The translations under genes and the position numbers were made by a program. From positions 1 to 64,000 of the forward strand of contig JACQSX010000028.1 of the NCBI GenBank assembly GCA_016211105.1: DNA of 64,000 nucleotides, written 5' to 3'. Shown piece by piece: positions 63,460-64,000 of this stretch. The notes below the pieces were generated by a model, which made no database searches, had not been told where the DNA came from, and saw only the letters and a program-made list of their open reading frames with translations. The stretch's first letter is position 1. Each line of letters opens with the position of its first letter. The DNA comes from Acidobacteriota bacterium. GTDB lineage: Bacteria > Acidobacteriota > UBA6911 > JACQSX01.

Positions 63460-64000
63460 ATGAGGAATCGCAAACATAGTACTCTGCGAATCGAAGGTAT
63501 GACCTGCGACGGCTGCGGGCGCCACGTCATAGCCGCGCTTAAAGCTGTGCAGGGAGTCGAAGAAGCGCAGGTTGGAAACTGGCGCTCCGGACGAGCTACG
63601 GTTATTTCCGACGAGAGCGCCGAGAGCAGAGCGCTCGTGGGAGCGGTGGAGAAGGCAGGCTATCGGGCCGTGCTCGAGGAACATCGTCCCCTGGAGGGGC
63701 AGAGTCGCGTGCCTTCTAGTAAGGAAGAATTTGATCTGATGATTGTCGGTGGAGGGTCTGCGGCCTTTGCAGCCGCCATCAAAGGCGCAGAACTGGGCGC
63801 CAAGATCGCTATCGTTGAAAAGGGAACCATTGGCGGTACCTGCGTCAACATCGGTTGTGTTCCATCCAAGACACTCATCCAGGCGGCCGAAATCTGCTAT
63901 CACTCGTCCTATTCCGATTTTGAAGGGCTCACGGCCTGCCCGCCTCCGTCAGATTGGCAGCGGGTGGTGCGGCAAAAGGATGAACTCGTTGCTGCTCTAC
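63460..64000 (+). CDS. merA: Mercuric reductase with N-terminal HMA domain (partial)
   Basis: 180 codons, open to the window end, from the ATG at 63460 with AAGGAAGGAG upstream. An N-terminal HMA domain has GMTCDGCGRH (Cys16, Cys19). The flavoprotein part starts DLMIVGGGSAAFAAAIKGAE with the redox-active GTCVNIGCVPSK (Cys128, Cys133), which identifies MerA rather than a generic HMA protein. It reduces Hg(II) to Hg(0) with NADPH. The HMA here keeps normal cysteines, unlike the two Sec variants in the same region. Confidence 0.92.
   Translation, partial: MRNRKHSTLRIEGMTCDGCGRHVIAALKAVQGVEEAQVGNWRSGRATVISDESAESRALVGAVEKAGYRAVLEEHRPLEGQSRVPSSKEEFDLMIVGGGSAAFAAAIKGAELGAKIAIVEKGTIGGTCVNIGCVPSKTLIQAAEICYHSSYSDFEGLTACPPPSDWQRVVRQKDELVAAL

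Noticed and set aside
63187..63903. 238-codon minus-strand frame over merA
   Set aside because: Antisense shadow of the merA frame, which has clear HMA and flavoprotein motifs.

Overview
The window is a bacterial chromosome segment of moderate GC. It most likely comes from an Acidobacteriota member or a close relative. The support is a von Willebrand A protein of the type first named from Acidobacteria (58624-59600), Gram-negative outer-membrane proteins, several sigma/anti-sigma pairs and many non-ATG starts. This assignment is inference; no rRNA gene is present.

Region 1 (1-16173) is a classic S10-spc-alpha ribosomal protein supercluster on the + strand. It runs tuf (3' end), rpsJ, rplC, rplD, rplW, rplB, rpsS, rplV, rpsC, rplP, rpmC, rpsQ, rplN, rplX, rplE, rpsN, rpsH, rplF, rplR, rpsE, rpmD, rplO, secY, adk, map, infA, rpmJ, rpsM, rpsK, rpsD, rpoA, rplQ. 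L24, S14, L36 and S4 all carry zinc-type cysteine sets.

Region 2 (16170-42160) is chromosomal housekeeping. It holds a GGDEF protein, ribA, and a radical SAM gene whose apparent stop is an in-frame UGA followed by a bacterial-SECIS-like hairpin (Cys-Sec-Ala-Glu-Pro tail). That gene is followed by a NifU-like protein and an ATP-grasp enzyme. Then come recG, rsmD, hpt, an ECF sigma/anti-sigma/CHAT-protease operon, coaD, a lytic transglycosylase, pyrF, pyrR-pyrB-pyrC, an FtsB/DivIC-like gene, cutA, hemD and an EamA transporter.

Region 3 (42162-64000, running off the end) is an accessory island. It begins at an initiator tRNA-fMet gene with a tyrosine-integrase remnant just downstream, which suggests integration at this tRNA. 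Its left part holds Fic, a nucleotidyltransferase with a destroyed HEPN partner and a ParE-type module, bounded by ~110-bp diverged direct repeats. The remainder is a mosaic heavy-metal (probably mercury) resistance region: two merR-like regulators with recognisable promoters, MerT-, MerC- and MerP-like genes in intact and decayed copies, CopZ-type zinc/iron-sulfur proteins, a permease fragment and the 5' part of merA.

The most interesting content is in this island. Two MerP-like HMA genes are hidden by UGA codons exactly at the metal-binding Cys positions: one reads GMT-Sec-xx-Cys (52959-53291), the other GMI-Sec-xx-Sec (56720-57232). Each has a compact hairpin just downstream of the UGA. 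With the CUAEP-tail radical SAM gene, the window therefore encodes at least three candidate selenoproteins. A deiodinase-like membrane redox protein (Cys form) lies directly upstream of the first. This suggests a selenocysteine-based mercury/metal-handling system. No selA/selB/selC is in the window, so decoding capacity has to be checked elsewhere in the genome.
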